This document shows, piece by piece, positions 1 through 12,538 of a stretch of 58,746 nucleotides of DNA (position 1 is its first letter; every line of letters starts with the position of its first letter). Source of the DNA: an uncultured Roseburia sp. Lineage in GTDB: Bacteria > Bacillota > Clostridia > Lachnospirales > Lachnospiraceae. A program made the position numbers and the translations under genes. Below the pieces are notes generated by a model. That model saw only the letters and a list, made by a program, of their open reading frames with translations, did no database searches and was not told the origin of the DNA. The stretch lies in the NCBI GenBank assembly GCA_947088675.1, contig CAMUHN010000011.1, positions 1-58,746 of the forward strand, written 5' to 3'.

Positions 1-1997
<1,997 letters not shown>

Positions 1998-2052
1998 TTG
2001 ACAAATATTCCAGTTTCCTTTTCATAATTTTGTACAATTTAGCCAAAACATA

Positions 2053-2130
2053 AAATGCCGGACGCTGGTTTTCTCTTATAGGATAGTCTGTAAATGCCAG
2101 ATGCTGGTTTTCTCTTATAGGATAGTCTGT
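2053..2130. repeat. Two tandem copies of a 39-bp repeat
   Basis: Copies at 2053-2091 and 2092-2130 differ at two positions. Each ends with TCTTATAGGATAGTCTGT, which is one end of the 57-bp palindromic repeat that follows at 2113-2169. The array therefore looks like partial duplication of the palindromic element. No gene is seen here. Confidence 0.8.
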
Positions 2131-2169
2131 ACTTTCAAAAATTAATGCAGCATGGTTTTTCCTATAAGA
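2113..2169 (-). repeat. 57-bp palindromic repeat, family B, copy 1
   Basis: Ends are a perfect 9-bp inverted repeat, TCTTATAGG (2113-2121) and CCTATAAGA (2161-2169). The interior, read on the minus strand, aligns with the other family B copies (AGGAAA, CC, TGCATTAA, GAAAGTAC). It is nearly identical to copy 2 at 2270-2326; the two flank a GC-rich family C unit. Confidence 0.85.
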
Positions 2170-2174
2170 TATAT

Positions 2175-2262
2175 AAGAATGCGCTCCGCGCATTCTTCGC
2201 GCCCGAGCGGCGCCGTTCACGGCTAATTTCTCCTCCGCGAGGTGCGCTTCCTGCCCGGAGGG
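2175..2262 (-). repeat. ~87-bp GC-rich repeat, family C, copy 1
   Basis: Reverse complement of the units at 15854-15940 and 16010-16096, with only a few mismatches. Read on the minus strand it begins CCCTCCGGGCAGGA, carries the core CACCTCGCGGAGG, then TAGCCGTGAACG, and ends with a perfect hairpin of AAGAATGCGC / GCGCATTCTT. It lies between two family B copies, giving the composite B-C-B (2113-2326). Confidence 0.85.
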
Positions 2263-2269
2263 CTTTTTA

Positions 2270-2326
2270 TCTTATAGGATAGTCTGTACTTTCAAAAATT
2301 AATGCAGCATGGTTTTTCCTATAAGA
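2270..2326 (-). repeat. 57-bp palindromic repeat, family B, copy 2
   Basis: Same sequence as copy 1, ends TCTTATAGG (2270-2278) and CCTATAAGA (2318-2326). It sits directly beyond the rpoC terminator, so it is downstream of rpoC in the direction of transcription. Confidence 0.85.
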
Positions 2327-2327
2327 T

Positions 2328-2388
2328 AAAAAAGCACACGACATACAAAAGTAACAAAAATTGTTATTACTTGTATGTCGTATGCTTT
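2328..2388 (-). terminator. rpoC terminator
   Basis: On the minus strand an 18-bp stem (arms 2371-2388 and 2331-2348, one G-U pair) is followed by a run of six or more T (plus-strand A at 2328-2333). It begins eight bases after the rpoC stop codon and should end the rpoBC transcript. Confidence 0.85.
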
Positions 2389-2395
2389 CTCAAAT

Positions 2396-5300
2396 TTATT
2401 TCATGTCGTCTTCATCAGACACATCCGCATTGTCATCATTTAATACAGCCGCGCCGTCCGATCCGCCCTCTTCTGCCCCGGACTCATCATCCAGATCAAA
2501 TGCATCGTCTGCAAACGCATCCGCATTGCCCGCGTCAGACTCATCCGAATCAAACAATTCATCTGTGTCAAAAGAATCTTCCTCATCGAAATCGTCTTCC
2601 GCTCCAAAATCGTCTGCTTCAAAATCATCTTCCTCACCGAAATCAAGCAGATCGTCCGCGCCTGCACCGGATGCTGTCTCATTCTGATAATCAAAATCAT
2701 CAAACATAAGATCATCCGCCATATCCGAATCAAGCTTGATATTCCGATAGCGTTTCATACCGGTTCCCGCCGGGATCAGCTTACCGATAATCACGTTTTC
2801 TTTCATACCGATCAGCGGATCTACTTTTCCTTTGATTGCCGCCTCGGTCAGTACTTTTGTTGTCTCCTGGAACGACGCCGCAGACAGGAACGAATTTGTC
2901 GCAAGCGAAGCTTTTGTAATACCAAGCAACACCTGCTTGCCCTCGGCCGGCTCTAACCCGTCTGCCGCAAGGCGTTCATTCGTATCCTCAAAATCAAGAT
3001 TATCTACCAGTGTGCCGGGCAGCATCTCGGAGTCGCCGTTCGTTTCAATACGTACTTTCTGCAGCATCTGCCGTACAATGACCTCAATATGCTTGTCATT
3101 GATCTCCACACCCTGCAGACGATAGACACGCTGTACCTCACGCAGCATATAATCCTGCACCGCGCGCACACCGCGAATCTTTAAAATATCATGCGGATTG
3201 ACCGAACCTTCTGTCAGCTCATCGCCGGCTTCGAGCGTACTTCCGTCCATAATCTTGATATGGGAGCCGTAGGGAATCAGATATGCTTTCGTCTCCCCTG
3301 TCTCATGGTTTGTCACGATAATCTCCCGCTTTTTCTTGCTGTCCTTAATGGTTGCAACGCCGCCAAACTCGGTGATAATCGCAAGTCCTTTCGGCTTTCT
3401 TGCCTCAAAAATTTCCTCCACACGGGGAAGACCCTGTGTGATATCGTTTCCGGCAACGCCGCCCGTATGGAATGTACGCATCGTCAACTGCGTACCGGGC
3501 TCGCCGATCGACTGCGCCGCAATGATACCGATCGCTTCACCGACCTGAACCGCCTGGCCGGTCGCCATATTCGCTCCGTAGCATTTTGCGCAAACGCCCA
3601 TATGAGAACGGCAGGAAAGGACCGTTCTGATTTTTACTTTGGATAAGGGTTCGCCTTTTTCGTCCACTCCCTTTGACATAATCAGTGCTGCGCGCTTTGG
3701 CGTAATCATATGATTTGCTTTTACCAGTACATTTCCCCCGGCATCCTGAATCGTATTGCAGGAAAATCTGCCTGTAATACGCTCCTGCAGACTCTCGATC
3801 TCCTCTTTTCCGTCCATAAAGGCCGTCACCCACATACCGGGAATTTCTCTGCCTGTTCCCTCGCAGCAGTCAGATTCCCGCACGATCATATGCTGCGATA
3901 CATCGACAAGACGTCTTGTCAGATAACCGGAGTCTGCCGTACGCAGCGCCGTGTCGGAGAGACCTTTTCGGGCTCCGTGCGCAGACATGAAATATTCGAG
4001 TACGTCAAGTCCTTCCCGGAAATTTGATTTGATCGGCAGCTCGATGGTACGACCTGTTGTATCCGCCATCAGACCGCGCATGCCGGCAAGCTGTTTGATC
4101 TGCTTATCGGAACCGCGCGCTCCGGAGTCCGCCATCATAAAGATATTGTTATATTTATCAAGACCGGACAGCAGTGCGTGCGTCAGCTCGTCGTCTGTCT
4201 CTTTCCATGTCTCAATGACTTCCTTATAGCGCTCCTCCTCCGTAATTAAACCACGCTTGAACTGTTTTGTAATTTTGTCTACGGTATCCTGCGCCTGTTC
4301 AATCATTTCCGGCTTCTGCGGCGGTACCGTCATATCGGAAATGGAAACGGTCATGGCCGCCCTTGTCGAATATTTATAGCCCATCGCTTTAACGGCATCC
4401 AGAACCTCAGCAGTCGTCGTAGCGCCATGTATATTGATTACTTTCTCCAAAATCTGCTTATTCTGCTTCTTTGCGACAAGAAAATCAACTTCCAGCTTTA
4501 ACTCATTCCCCGGAATACTTCTGTCCACAAAGCCCAGATCCTGCGGTATAATTTCGTTAAATATGAAACGGCCAACTGTGGACTCGATGACGTCGGACAT
4601 CACGCTTCCATCCGGCATTTTCTTTGTCACACGCACTTTAATCCGCGAGTGAAGCGTCACAACACCGTTTTCATAGGCAAGTATCGCTTCGTTTACATTT
4701 TTAAAATATTTGCCTTCGCCTTTCGCACCCGGGCGCTCCTGCGTCAGATAATAAATTCCAAGTACCATATCCTGTGACGGAACCGCAACAAGACCGCCGT
4801 CGGAGGGTTTGAGCAGGTTGTTCGGCGAGAGCAGCATAAAACGGCACTCCGCCTGTGCCTCGACTGAAAGCGGCAGATGAACCGCCATCTGATCACCGTC
4901 AAAATCTGCATTGAACGCTGTACATACCAGCGGATGCAGCTTAATTGCTTTTCCCTCTACCAGAATCGGCTCAAATGCCTGAATTCCAAGACGATGCAGT
5001 GTAGGAGCACGGTTTAACATGACCGGATGCTCTTTGATGACATCCTCCAGTACATCCCAGACTTCGGTCTGCAGCCGCTCAACCATTTTCTTCGCACTCT
5101 TAATATTGTGCGCCGTACCGTTTGCAACAAGTTCTTTCATAACAAACGGTTTGAACAGCTCGATCGCCATCTCTTTGGGCAGGCCGCACTGGAAAATTTT
5201 TAATTTCGGCTCAACACAGATAACGGAACGGCCCGAATAGTCAACACGCTTTCCCAGAAGATTCTGGCGAAAACGGCCTGATTTTCCTTTCAGCATATCG

Positions 5301-6274
5301 GAAAGCGATTTCAGCGCGCGGTTCCCCGGTCCTGTAACAGGACGGCCGCGCCGGCCATTGTCTATCAGAGCATCCACCGCTTCCTGCAGCATACGCTTCT
5401 CATTGCGCACGATAATATCGGGCGCGCCCAGCTCAAGCAGCCTGCGGAGACGATTGTTTCGATTGATAATCCTTCTATATAAATCATTTAAATCGGATGT
5501 TGCAAAACGTCCTCCGTCAAGCTGTACCATCGGGCGCAGATCAGGCGGTATGACCGGAATCACAGTCATGATCATCCATTCCGGCCGATTGCCCGACTCA
5601 CGGAATGCCTCTACGACTTCCAAACGTTTTATAATGCGGGCCCGTTTCTGTCCGGTAGCCGATTCCAGTTCTGATTTGAGATCGGCGGAATCCTTTTCCA
5701 GGTCAATCGCCGCAAGCAGTTCCTGAATTGATTCCGCCCCCATACCAACCCGAAATCCATTGCCGTACTGTTCCCTGGCCTCCTGGTATTCCGCCTCGGA
5801 GAGAACCTGTTTGTACTGAAGCGACGTATTCCCGCCGTCCAGCACAATATAGGACGCAAAATACAAAACTTTCTCAAGGATCCTTGGCGAAAGGTCGAGA
5901 ATCAGTCCCATCCGTGACGGTATCCCTTTAAAGTACCAGATATGGGATACCGGCGCAGCAAGTTCTATATGCCCCATACGTTCTCTGCGGACGGCTGACT
6001 TTGTAATTTCAACGCCGCATCTGTCGCAGACAACCCCTTTATAACGTATTTTTTTATATTTCCCGCAGTGACATTCCCAGTCTTTGCTCGGGCCGAAAAT
6101 CTTTTCACAGAACAGGCCGTCTTTCTCTGGCTTTAACGTTCTGTAATTGATCGTCTCCGGTTTTTTCACTTCGCCTCTCGACCATTCCCGTATTTTTTCC
6201 GGGGAGGCCAGACCTATTTTTATGGCGTCAAACGCGATTGCCCCTGCCGATTCTTTATTCATCATTTCTGGCAT
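2396..6274 (-). CDS. rpoC: DNA-directed RNA polymerase subunit beta'
   Basis: Catalytic beta' subunit of RNA polymerase, 1292 aa. The N-terminal zinc ribbon cysteines are C68, C70, C83 and C86 ([16 protein letters not shown]). The active-site loop [12 protein letters not shown] starts at residue 455, with the Mg2+-binding aspartates at 457, 459 and 461. The second zinc site is [13 protein letters not shown], and trigger-loop and bridge-helix sequences are intact ([18 protein letters not shown]). The last ~90 residues form a low-complexity tail dominated by Asp and Glu ([18 protein letters not shown] onward), longer than in model beta' proteins. GGGAGG lies upstream of the ATG. The gene follows rpoB after 65 bp and ends at the hairpin terminator 2328-2388. 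Confidence 0.98.
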   Translation of the reverse strand: MPEMMNKESAGAIAFDAIKIGLASPEKIREWSRGEVKKPETINYRTLKPEKDGLFCEKIFGPSKDWECHCGKYKKIRYKGVVCDRCGVEITKSAVRRERMGHIELAAPVSHIWYFKGIPSRMGLILDLSPRILEKVLYFASYIVLDGGNTSLQYKQVLSEAEYQEAREQYGNGFRVGMGAESIQELLAAIDLEKDSADLKSELESATGQKRARIIKRLEVVEAFRESGNRPEWMIMTVIPVIPPDLRPMVQLDGGRFATSDLNDLYRRIINRNNRLRRLLELGAPDIIVRNEKRMLQEAVDALIDNGRRGRPVTGPGNRALKSLSDMLKGKSGRFRQNLLGKRVDYSGRSVICVEPKLKIFQCGLPKEMAIELFKPFVMKELVANGTAHNIKSAKKMVERLQTEVWDVLEDVIKEHPVMLNRAPTLHRLGIQAFEPILVEGKAIKLHPLVCTAFNADFDGDQMAVHLPLSVEAQAECRFMLLSPNNLLKPSDGGLVAVPSQDMVLGIYYLTQERPGAKGEGKYFKNVNEAILAYENGVVTLHSRIKVRVTKKMPDGSVMSDVIESTVGRFIFNEIIPQDLGFVDRSIPGNELKLEVDFLVAKKQNKQILEKVINIHGATTTAEVLDAVKAMGYKYSTRAAMTVSISDMTVPPQKPEMIEQAQDTVDKITKQFKRGLITEEERYKEVIETWKETDDELTHALLSGLDKYNNIFMMADSGARGSDKQIKQLAGMRGLMADTTGRTIELPIKSNFREGLDVLEYFMSAHGARKGLSDTALRTADSGYLTRRLVDVSQHMIVRESDCCEGTGREIPGMWVTAFMDGKEEIESLQERITGRFSCNTIQDAGGNVLVKANHMITPKRAALIMSKGVDEKGEPLSKVKIRTVLSCRSHMGVCAKCYGANMATGQAVQVGEAIGIIAAQSIGEPGTQLTMRTFHTGGVAGNDITQGLPRVEEIFEARKPKGLAIITEFGGVATIKDSKKKREIIVTNHETGETKAYLIPYGSHIKIMDGSTLEAGDELTEGSVNPHDILKIRGVRAVQDYMLREVQRVYRLQGVEINDKHIEVIVRQMLQKVRIETNGDSEMLPGTLVDNLDFEDTNERLAADGLEPAEGKQVLLGITKASLATNSFLSAASFQETTKVLTEAAIKGKVDPLIGMKENVIIGKLIPAGTGMKRYRNIKLDSDMADDLMFDDFDYQNETASGAGADDLLDFGEEDDFEADDFGAEDDFDEEDSFDTDELFDSDESDAGNADAFADDAFDLDDESGAEEGGSDGAAVLNDDNADVSDEDDMK

Positions 6275-6339
6275 TTATGACATTTCCTCCCTGCAATATT
6301 TTTGCAATGCAATTACTTGCTGAATAAAAATGCATCGTT

Positions 6340-9300
6340 CTATTCCATATCATCTACATCCAGAACCTCTTCTGCGATATCGTCAAACAGATCGGTTCCT
6401 TCTTCCTCATCCTCTTCGTTTTCCTCTTCCACATCAACAAGCTCTTCGTTTTCCAGATCAAACTCCTTCCTGGAGAATCCCATTTTCGCGAATGATTCGC
6501 TGTCTTCAAATGCAAAATCTTTATCCCCGGAAATGATAGAATTCAAATCGGTATTGCCATATTCACTGGTTTCTACCAGTTCTACTTCATTTCTTTCTTC
6601 GTCTAACAGTTTTACGTCGAGTCCCAGTGACTGCAGCTCTTTTAACAGTACTTTAAACGACTCCGGAATGCCCGGCTCCGGTATGTTGTCGCCTTTGATA
6701 ATTGCCTCGTAAGTCTTCACACGCCCTACAACATCGTCCGATTTCACGGTCAGAATCTCCTGCAGCGTAAAGGAAGCCCCATATGCCTCCAGCGCCCAAA
6801 CCTCCATCTCGCCGAAACGCTGTCCGCCGAACTGCGCCTTACCGCCCAGCGGCTGCTGCGTTACAAGCGAATACGGGCCGGTAGAACGCGCATGAATCTT
6901 ATCGTCCACCAGATGGTGCAGCTTCAGGTAATGCATGTGCCCGATTGTTACCGGAGAATCAAACGGTTCGCCGGTACGGCCGTCGCGCAGCTGCACTTTT
7001 CCGTCGCGGGAAATCGGTACACCTCTCCATACCGAACGATGTGCACGGTTTTTGGAGAGATATTCCATTACATCTTTCCTGAGCGTATCTTTATATTTCT
7101 CTTCAAATATCAGCGCATCTTCCGGAAACTCTGCGCTGTCCGCCTCTTCCTGATCGAACGGACAGTTTACGTAGTCGTTCGCCAGCTCAAGCGTATCCTG
7201 AATATCAATTTCCTTTGCCCCGTCAAAAACCGGCGTCTCAATGTTAAATCCAAGCGCTTTCGCCGCAAGGCTTAAATGGATCTCCAGCACCTGCCCGATA
7301 TTCATACGCGAAGGCACGCCAAGCGGATTTAACACAATATCAAGCGGACGCCCGTTTGGCAAAAACGGCATATCCTCAACCGGAAGCACACGGGAGCACA
7401 CACCTTTATTTCCATGACGGCCTGCCATTTTATCACCGACCGAAATCTTTCTTTTCTGCGCAATATAAATACGTACAGCCTGATTGACGCCCGGGGAGAG
7501 TTCGTCGCCGTTTTCCCTTGTGAATACTTTTGCATCTACAACGATACCGTATTCACCGTGCGGCACTTTCAGCGACGTATCGCGAACCTCTCTCGCTTTT
7601 TCTCCAAAAATCGCCCGCAGCAGACGTTCCTCCGCCGTCAGTTCCGTCTCGCCTTTCGGCGTTACTTTTCCGACCAGGATATCGCCGGCGCGAACTTCTG
7701 CGCCGATACGGATAATTCCTCTCTCGTCCAGATCTTTTAAGGCATCGTCACCGACTCCCGGCACATCCCTGGTAATCTCTTCCGGACCTAACTTGGTATC
7801 TCTCGCTTCCGCCTCGTACTCTTCTATATGAATCGACGTATAGACGTCGTCCTCAACCAGCCGTTCACTTAAGAGCACGGCATCCTCGTAATTATAGCCC
7901 TCCCATGTCATAAATCCGATCAACGGGTTTTTACCGAGCGCCAGCTCGCCGTTTGAAGTGGACGGACCGTCCGCAATGACTTCTCCCGCCTCCACACGAT
8001 CCCCCTTGTAGACAATCGGGCGCTGGTTATAGCAGTTGGACTGGTTACTTCTTGAAAATTTGGTCAGCTTATAGACATCGCGCGCACCCTCATCCGATTT
8101 GATTACAATACGATTGGATTCGGCAATTTCTACAACGCCCCCTCTCTTTGCAATTACGCAGACTCCGGAGTCAACAGCTGCTTTTGTCTCCATTCCGGTA
8201 CCGACTACAGGCGATTCTGTCGTCAAAAGAGGCACTGCCTGACGCTGCATGTTAGATCCCATCAGCGCACGGTTCGCATCGTCATTCTGCAAAAACGGAA
8301 TCAGCGCCGTCGCAACAGAAAATACCATCTTCGGCGAGACATCCATATAGTCGAACATGCTCTTTTCATATTCCTGCGTCTCGTCCAGATAACGGCCGGA
8401 TACGGTATTACGCACAAAATGTCCCTCTTCATCCAACGCTTCATTCGCCTGCGCCACATGATAATTGTCCTCTTCATCCGCCGTCATATAGATCACTTCA
8501 TCCGTGACACGCGGATTTTTCGGATCCGTTTTGTCTATTTTACGGTACGGCGCTTCCACAAATCCGTACTCGTTGATTCTGGCATAGCTTGCCAGTGAAT
8601 TGATTAATCCGATATTCGGTCCCTCAGGCGTTTCAATCGGGCACATTCTTCCGTAATGCGAATAGTGTACGTCTCGCACCTCAAACCCGGCGCGGTCTCT
8701 CGAAAGTCCGCCCGGTCCCAGAGCTGAAAGACGTCTTTTGTGCGTCAGCTCGCCAAGCGGGTTATTCTGATCCATAAACTGAGAGAGCTGAGAAGAACCG
8801 AAAAACTCTTTGACTGCGGCAGTCACCGGTTTGATATTAATCAGACTCTGCGGTGAAATGCTCTCAAGATCAAGCGTTGTCATTCTTTCGCGCACCACTC
8901 TCTCCAGACGCGAAAGGCCTATCCTGTACTGGTTCTGCAAAAGCTCGCCGACAGCTCGAATACGCCTGTTTCCCAGATGATCGATATCATCATCGTTGCC
9001 GATGCCGTACTCCAGGCTCATATTATAATTGATAGATGCAAAAATATCGTCTTTTGTGATATGCTTTGGAATCAGATCATGTACATTTTTACGAATTGCA
9101 TCTTTTAAATCCTCCAGATCCGGATGCTCCTCCATCAGCTGCGCAAGAATCGGGTAATATACAAGCTCTGTTATCCCCAGTTCTCTCGGATTGCAGTCCA
9201 CAAAACTGCGCAGATCTACCATCATGGAAGAGAGCACTTTGACATTCCTTGTCTCTGCAGCGATCCAGACATACGGAACGGCTGCATTCTGGATATCGTC

Positions 9301-10257
9301 CGCAAGAGACCGCGTCACCTCTGTCCCCGCCTCCGCAATGATTTCCCCGGTTGTAACATCTACCACATCCTCGGCCAGTATATGTCCCCGGATACGATTT
9401 TTTAAAGCCAGTTTTTTATTGAATTTGTATCGGCCGACTTTTGCAAGGTCATATCTTCTGGGGTCAAAAAACATTGCAGTAATCAGGCTCTCCGCGCTTT
9501 CCACCGTAAGCGGTTCGCCTGGCCTGATTTTTTTATATAATTCAAGGAGTCCTTCCTCGTAATTCGTCGCCACATCTTTTCCGAAACTCGCCAGAATCTT
9601 CGGCTCTTCCCCAAATAATTCGACAATTTCCTGATTATTTCCAATGCCAAGAGCACGGATTAACACTGTGATCGGCACTTTTCTGGTTCTATCCACACGA
9701 ACATAAAAAACATCATTCGAATCCGTCTCATATTCGAGCCATGCCCCACGGTTGGGAATGACCGTACACGAATAGAGTTTTTTTCCGATTTTGTCATGGG
9801 CAATTCCATAGTAAATCCCAGGGGAACGTACAAGCTGGCTTACGATTACACGCTCTGCGCCGTTTATTACAAAGGTGCCGGTTTCCGTCATCAACGGCAG
9901 ATCGCCCATGAAAATCTCATGTTCATTAATCTCGTCTGTCTCTTTGTTGTGAAGTCTTACTTTCACTTTCAAAGGCGCTGCATAGGTCGCGTCCCTGTCT
10001 TTACACTCGGAAATTGAATATTTTACATCTTTTTCACACAACGTAAAATCTACAAATTCCAGGCTTAGGTGTCCGCTGTAATCAGCAATCGGAGAGATAT
10101 CATCCAGGGCTTCTTTTAAGCCCTCTTTTAGAAACCACTGGTAGGAGTCTTTCTGGACTTCTATCAGATTTGGCATTTCAAGTACTTCTTTCTGTCTCGA
10201 GTAACTCATACGCATGCCTTTTCCGGCTTTCACCGGACGTATTCTGTTTTTCTCCAT
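6340..10257 (-). CDS. rpoB: DNA-directed RNA polymerase subunit beta
   Basis: Beta subunit of RNA polymerase, 1305 aa. The rifampicin-binding cluster [20 protein letters not shown] lies at ~488-507 (M495, D496) and carries the sensitive-type residues (D in FMDQN, H in LTHKR, S in LSALGPGG). The clamp and switch region [20 protein letters not shown] is near the C-terminus. After the conserved end come ~70 residues with a very acidic stretch ([20 protein letters not shown]), echoing the acidic tail of its partner RpoC. A GAGGGGTG site precedes the ATG. It has its own strong promoter (10417-10446) and a ~150-nt leader, so it is set apart from rplJL. Confidence 0.98.
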   Translation of the reverse strand: MEKNRIRPVKAGKGMRMSYSRQKEVLEMPNLIEVQKDSYQWFLKEGLKEALDDISPIADYSGHLSLEFVDFTLCEKDVKYSISECKDRDATYAAPLKVKVRLHNKETDEINEHEIFMGDLPLMTETGTFVINGAERVIVSQLVRSPGIYYGIAHDKIGKKLYSCTVIPNRGAWLEYETDSNDVFYVRVDRTRKVPITVLIRALGIGNNQEIVELFGEEPKILASFGKDVATNYEEGLLELYKKIRPGEPLTVESAESLITAMFFDPRRYDLAKVGRYKFNKKLALKNRIRGHILAEDVVDVTTGEIIAEAGTEVTRSLADDIQNAAVPYVWIAAETRNVKVLSSMMVDLRSFVDCNPRELGITELVYYPILAQLMEEHPDLEDLKDAIRKNVHDLIPKHITKDDIFASINYNMSLEYGIGNDDDIDHLGNRRIRAVGELLQNQYRIGLSRLERVVRERMTTLDLESISPQSLINIKPVTAAVKEFFGSSQLSQFMDQNNPLGELTHKRRLSALGPGGLSRDRAGFEVRDVHYSHYGRMCPIETPEGPNIGLINSLASYARINEYGFVEAPYRKIDKTDPKNPRVTDEVIYMTADEEDNYHVAQANEALDEEGHFVRNTVSGRYLDETQEYEKSMFDYMDVSPKMVFSVATALIPFLQNDDANRALMGSNMQRQAVPLLTTESPVVGTGMETKAAVDSGVCVIAKRGGVVEIAESNRIVIKSDEGARDVYKLTKFSRSNQSNCYNQRPIVYKGDRVEAGEVIADGPSTSNGELALGKNPLIGFMTWEGYNYEDAVLLSERLVEDDVYTSIHIEEYEAEARDTKLGPEEITRDVPGVGDDALKDLDERGIIRIGAEVRAGDILVGKVTPKGETELTAEERLLRAIFGEKAREVRDTSLKVPHGEYGIVVDAKVFTRENGDELSPGVNQAVRIYIAQKRKISVGDKMAGRHGNKGVCSRVLPVEDMPFLPNGRPLDIVLNPLGVPSRMNIGQVLEIHLSLAAKALGFNIETPVFDGAKEIDIQDTLELANDYVNCPFDQEEADSAEFPEDALIFEEKYKDTLRKDVMEYLSKNRAHRSVWRGVPISRDGKVQLRDGRTGEPFDSPVTIGHMHYLKLHHLVDDKIHARSTGPYSLVTQQPLGGKAQFGGQRFGEMEVWALEAYGASFTLQEILTVKSDDVVGRVKTYEAIIKGDNIPEPGIPESFKVLLKELQSLGLDVKLLDEERNEVELVETSEYGNTDLNSIISGDKDFAFEDSESFAKMGFSRKEFDLENEELVDVEEENEEDEEEGTDLFDDIAEEVLDVDDME

Positions 10258-10329
10258 TTTGACGTTTCACCCCTCGTTTTTTTATTCGCAAGCCTGCCTG
10301 CCGACAAAATATTTCAAAATTTTCCGCGC

Positions 10330-10350
10330 AGACCACAAGATGTTGTGTCT
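10330..10350 (-). other. Hairpin in the rpoB leader
   Basis: AGACCACAA (10330-10338) can pair with TTGTGTCT (10343-10350), with a short loop, inside the ~150-nt rpoB 5' untranslated region. No T-run follows it on the minus strand, so it is not a terminator. Its role is unknown. Confidence 0.4.
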
Positions 10351-10416
10351 GACTTCTCACAATCTACTAGAAAAATAAGCATAAAAAGCCCACTACACCA
10401 CAATAACGTAGTTTGT

Positions 10417-10446
10417 ATCATATCACAAGTCTGTCCTCTGTGTCAA
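10417..10446 (-). promoter_or_regulatory. rpoBC promoter
   Basis: Minus strand: perfect -35 TTGACA (TGTCAA at 10441-10446), 18-bp spacer, -10 TATGAT (10417-10422). It lies between the rplL terminator and rpoB, and can drive rpoBC independently of rplJL. Confidence 0.8.
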
Positions 10447-10509
10447 GGAATATTTTTGTAACAGTTCAGCTTTCGGCTTCACTGTTACATATTTTTCATT
10501 CTGATTATA

Positions 10510-10567
10510 TCTTACAGGAAAGCTGCTGACTTTAACACTTCGCGGTAACAGGGCCTTTCCTGTAAGA
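10510..10567 (-). repeat. 58-bp palindromic repeat, family B, copy 3
   Basis: Perfect 13-bp inverted ends, TCTTACAGGAAAG (10510-10522) and CTTTCCTGTAAGA (10555-10567). The minus-strand interior (CCCTGTTAC, TTAAAGT) aligns with the copy at 15947-16003. It directly follows the rplL terminator in the direction of transcription. Confidence 0.85.
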
Positions 10568-10613
10568 CAAAAAAACGGCACAGAAAAGCCGTCTGCTTTT
10601 CCATGCCGTTTTC
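10568..10613 (-). terminator. rplJL terminator
   Basis: Minus strand: a long GC-containing stem (AACGGCA, GAAAAGC / GCTTTTC, TGCCGTT) followed by seven T. It lies 38 bp after the rplL stop. With the separate rpoB promoter it argues that the ribosomal and polymerase genes are largely uncoupled. Confidence 0.85.
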
Positions 10614-10650
10614 CCCAACAAAATCTGTGCCGCCCTGATAAGCTTTGCAA

Positions 10651-11025
10651 TTATTTTAATGTTACCTTTGCGCCTTCTGCTTCCAGTTTTGCCTTGATAT
10701 CATCAGCAGTAGCTTTGTCAGCTGCCTCTTTCAATACCTTCGGTGCGCTGTCAACCAGATCTTTTGCCTCTTTTAAGCCTAAGCCGGTCGCTTCACGAAC
10801 AACTTTAATAACTTTAACTTTGTTCGGGCCTACTTCTGTAAGTTCAACATCAAACTCCGTCTTCTCTTCTGCCGCTGCAGCGTCGCCGCCTGCTGCTGCA
10901 ACAACTACGCCTGCTGCTGCAGATACGCCGAACTCTTCTTCACATGCTTTTACAAGATCATTTAACTCTAATACGCTTAACTCTTTGATCGCATCAATAA
11001 ATTCTGCTGTTGTTAATTTTGCCAT
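10651..11025 (-). CDS. rplL: 50S ribosomal protein L7/L12
   Basis: L7/L12 stalk protein, 124 aa. The N-terminal dimerization helix ([20 protein letters not shown]) is followed by the Ala/Gly-rich hinge ([20 protein letters not shown]) and the C-terminal factor-binding domain ([20 protein letters not shown]). It recruits elongation factors to the ribosome. An ATG five codons upstream exists, but the GGAGG at 11032-11037 overlaps it and is properly spaced from the ATG at 11025, which also gives the usual MAKLT start. Confidence 0.97.
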   Translation of the reverse strand: MAKLTTAEFIDAIKELSVLELNDLVKACEEEFGVSAAAGVVVAAAGGDAAAAEEKTEFDVELTEVGPNKVKVIKVVREATGLGLKEAKDLVDSAPKVLKEAADKATADDIKAKLEAEGAKVTLK

Positions 11026-11068
11026 TTTATTTTCCTCCATTTTCTATGATCATTATGGTTTCACCAGA

Positions 11069-11617
11069 TTACTCTGCCGCTTCCTGCGCATCCGCCGGCT
11101 CCGCTTCTGCTGCATTCTCTGCCGCAGCCACACCGCCGCCTGCTTCCGCAATCTGATTTAAGACGCGTGCAAGATTTGTGATCGGTGACTGTAAGCTGCC
11201 AAGTAATTTGGAAAGAAGTTCTTCCCTTGACGGTATGGTAGAAATTGTCTTTATGCCCTGCTCGTCATAGAAATTTCCTTCTACTACGCCTGCACGCAGT
11301 TCAAGCGCCGGCGCGTTTTTCGCAAACTTCGCGAGAATCCTTGCCGGAGCAGTCGCATCCGTCTTCGAAATAGCAAACGCATTCGGACCTTCCAGTACGT
11401 CTTTTAACGGCTCAAACTCGGTTCCTTCTACTGCGCGCGACACCAAAGTATTCTTGTATACTTTATAAATAACGTCAGCTTCTCTCATTTCCCTGCGCAG
11501 CTGTGTATCCTGTGCCACCGTCAATCCGCGGTAGTCGACTACTACTACGCACTGTGCATCTTTCATGCTGTCAGAAATTTCCTGTACGACAGGCTGTTTT
11601 AATTCTACTTTTGCCAC
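11069..11617 (-). CDS. rplJ: 50S ribosomal protein L10
   Basis: L10 anchors the L7/L12 dimers to the large subunit. 182 aa, with the conserved N-terminal half (VVVVDYRGLTVAQDTQLRRE, YKVYKNTLVSRA) and an Ala/Glu-rich C-terminal helix (GGGVAAAENAAEAEPADA) that binds L12. It starts with GTG behind AAGGAGG. Its mRNA leader (11676-11803) is the usual target of L10 autoregulation, and rplL follows after 43 bp. Confidence 0.97.
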   Translation of the reverse strand: MAKVELKQPVVQEISDSMKDAQCVVVVDYRGLTVAQDTQLRREMREADVIYKVYKNTLVSRAVEGTEFEPLKDVLEGPNAFAISKTDATAPARILAKFAKNAPALELRAGVVEGNFYDEQGIKTISTIPSREELLSKLLGSLQSPITNLARVLNQIAEAGGGVAAAENAAEAEPADAQEAAE

Positions 11618-11675
11618 GAATTGTACACCTCCTTATATTAATATGGGAACAAAGCGGACAAGTCCGCATCAACTA

Positions 11676-11710
11676 AAATAAAAACCTCTCTGCCCAAAGA
11701 CAGAGAGGTA
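11676..11710 (-). terminator. Attenuator hairpin of the rplJL leader
   Basis: Minus strand: ACCTCTCTG, CCTCT pairing with CAGAGAGGT, then TTTTTATTTT. It lies about 60 bp before the rplJ GTG, inside the L10 leader, and is expected to be regulated. Confidence 0.85.
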
Positions 11711-11803
11711 TCAAATCAAATCCGGATGATATTTCATCGTATGATTCCTCGGCAGGCCACATGGTTACGCCTCTCGGCACCTGCTGTCTTCGGCAAATAC
11801 TTG
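11676..11803 (-). ncRNA. L10 leader with attenuator
   Basis: The minus-strand RNA upstream of rplJ has the hallmarks of the L10 leader family: a GCAGGUGCCGAG element, GUGGCCUGCC pairing partner and a kink-turn-like internal region. It ends in a terminator hairpin, ACCTCTCTGTC / CAGAGAGGT with a T-rich tail (11676-11710). Binding of the L10(L12)4 complex would favour termination before rplJ. The family match is made by eye. Confidence 0.85.
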
Positions 11804-11806
11804 TTT

Positions 11807-11835
11807 ATTCTATCATTCTATTTTGCGATTGTCAA
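11807..11835 (-). promoter_or_regulatory. rplJL promoter
   Basis: Minus strand: -35 TTGACA (11830-11835), 17-bp spacer, -10 TAGAAT (11807-11812). Transcription would start near 11800, at the start of the L10 leader. Confidence 0.85.
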
Positions 11836-11842
11836 CAAAGAA

Positions 11843-12538
11843 TTAATTTGTAATCTTCGTTACGTTTAATTTTACGCCCGGTCCCATCGTGGAAGTAAGG
11901 ACTGCACTGCGGATATACTGTCCTTTCAACGCGGACGGCTTCGCTTTGTTGACAGCGCCCATAAGGGTCTGGAAGTTGTCGCTTAACTGTTCTTTTGTGA
12001 AAGAAGCTTTTCCTACTGGCACATGGATAATATTTGTTTTATCCAATCTGTATTCGATCTTACCGGCTTTAATATCATTCACTGCTTTTGTGACATCCAT
12101 TGTAACTGTTCCTGCTTTCGGGTTTGGCATCAGACCTTTCGGACCGAGAACACGGCCAAGACGGCCGACAACACCCATCATATCCGGCGTCGCAACTACA
12201 ACGTCAAAATCCAGCCATCCTTCGTTCTGAATTTTCGGAATCAGCTCTTCGCCGCCCACATGATCAGCGCCTGCTGCCTGAGCCTCGTCCAGTTTCGTTC
12301 CTTTTGCAAATACAAGCACCTTTACGGTCCGGCCTGTTCCGTGCGGAAGTACTACAGCGCCGCGGATCTGCTGCTCTGCATGACGTCCGTCACAGCCTGT
12401 CTTAATATGAAGCTCAATTGTCTCGTCAAACTTTGCCGTAGCATTCTTTTTTACAATATCAATCGCCTCATCGACATCGTATAAGGCAGTCTTATCAAAA
12501 GATTTTACAGCGTCCTGATATTTCTTTCCTCGTTTCAT
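11843..12538 (-). CDS. rplA: 50S ribosomal protein L1
   Basis: L1 binds the mobile L1 stalk of 23S rRNA. 231 aa from the [14 protein letters not shown] start. Conserved blocks include GRGAVV-like [13 protein letters not shown], the [13 protein letters not shown] loop and the C-terminal [13 protein letters not shown] longer reading frame starts 14 codons upstream, but AGGAGG at the correct distance selects the ATG at 12538. It follows rplK after 162 bp, an unusually wide gap for this pair. Confidence 0.97.
   Translation of the reverse strand: MKRGKKYQDAVKSFDKTALYDVDEAIDIVKKNATAKFDETIELHIKTGCDGRHAEQQIRGAVVLPHGTGRTVKVLVFAKGTKLDEAQAAGADHVGGEELIPKIQNEGWLDFDVVVATPDMMGVVGRLGRVLGPKGLMPNPKAGTVTMDVTKAVNDIKAGKIEYRLDKTNIIHVPVGKASFTKEQLSDNFQTLMGAVNKAKPSALKGQYIRSAVLTSTMGPGVKLNVTKITN

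Noticed and set aside
2053-2326. CRISPR array
   Set aside because: Repeats are only two to three, not evenly spaced by unique spacers, and there are no cas genes.
2361-2687. Plus-strand Ser-rich frames opposite the end of rpoC
   Set aside because: Ser codons are the antisense of the Asp/Glu codons of the acidic RpoC tail. The same applies to 6302-6712 opposite the end of rpoB.
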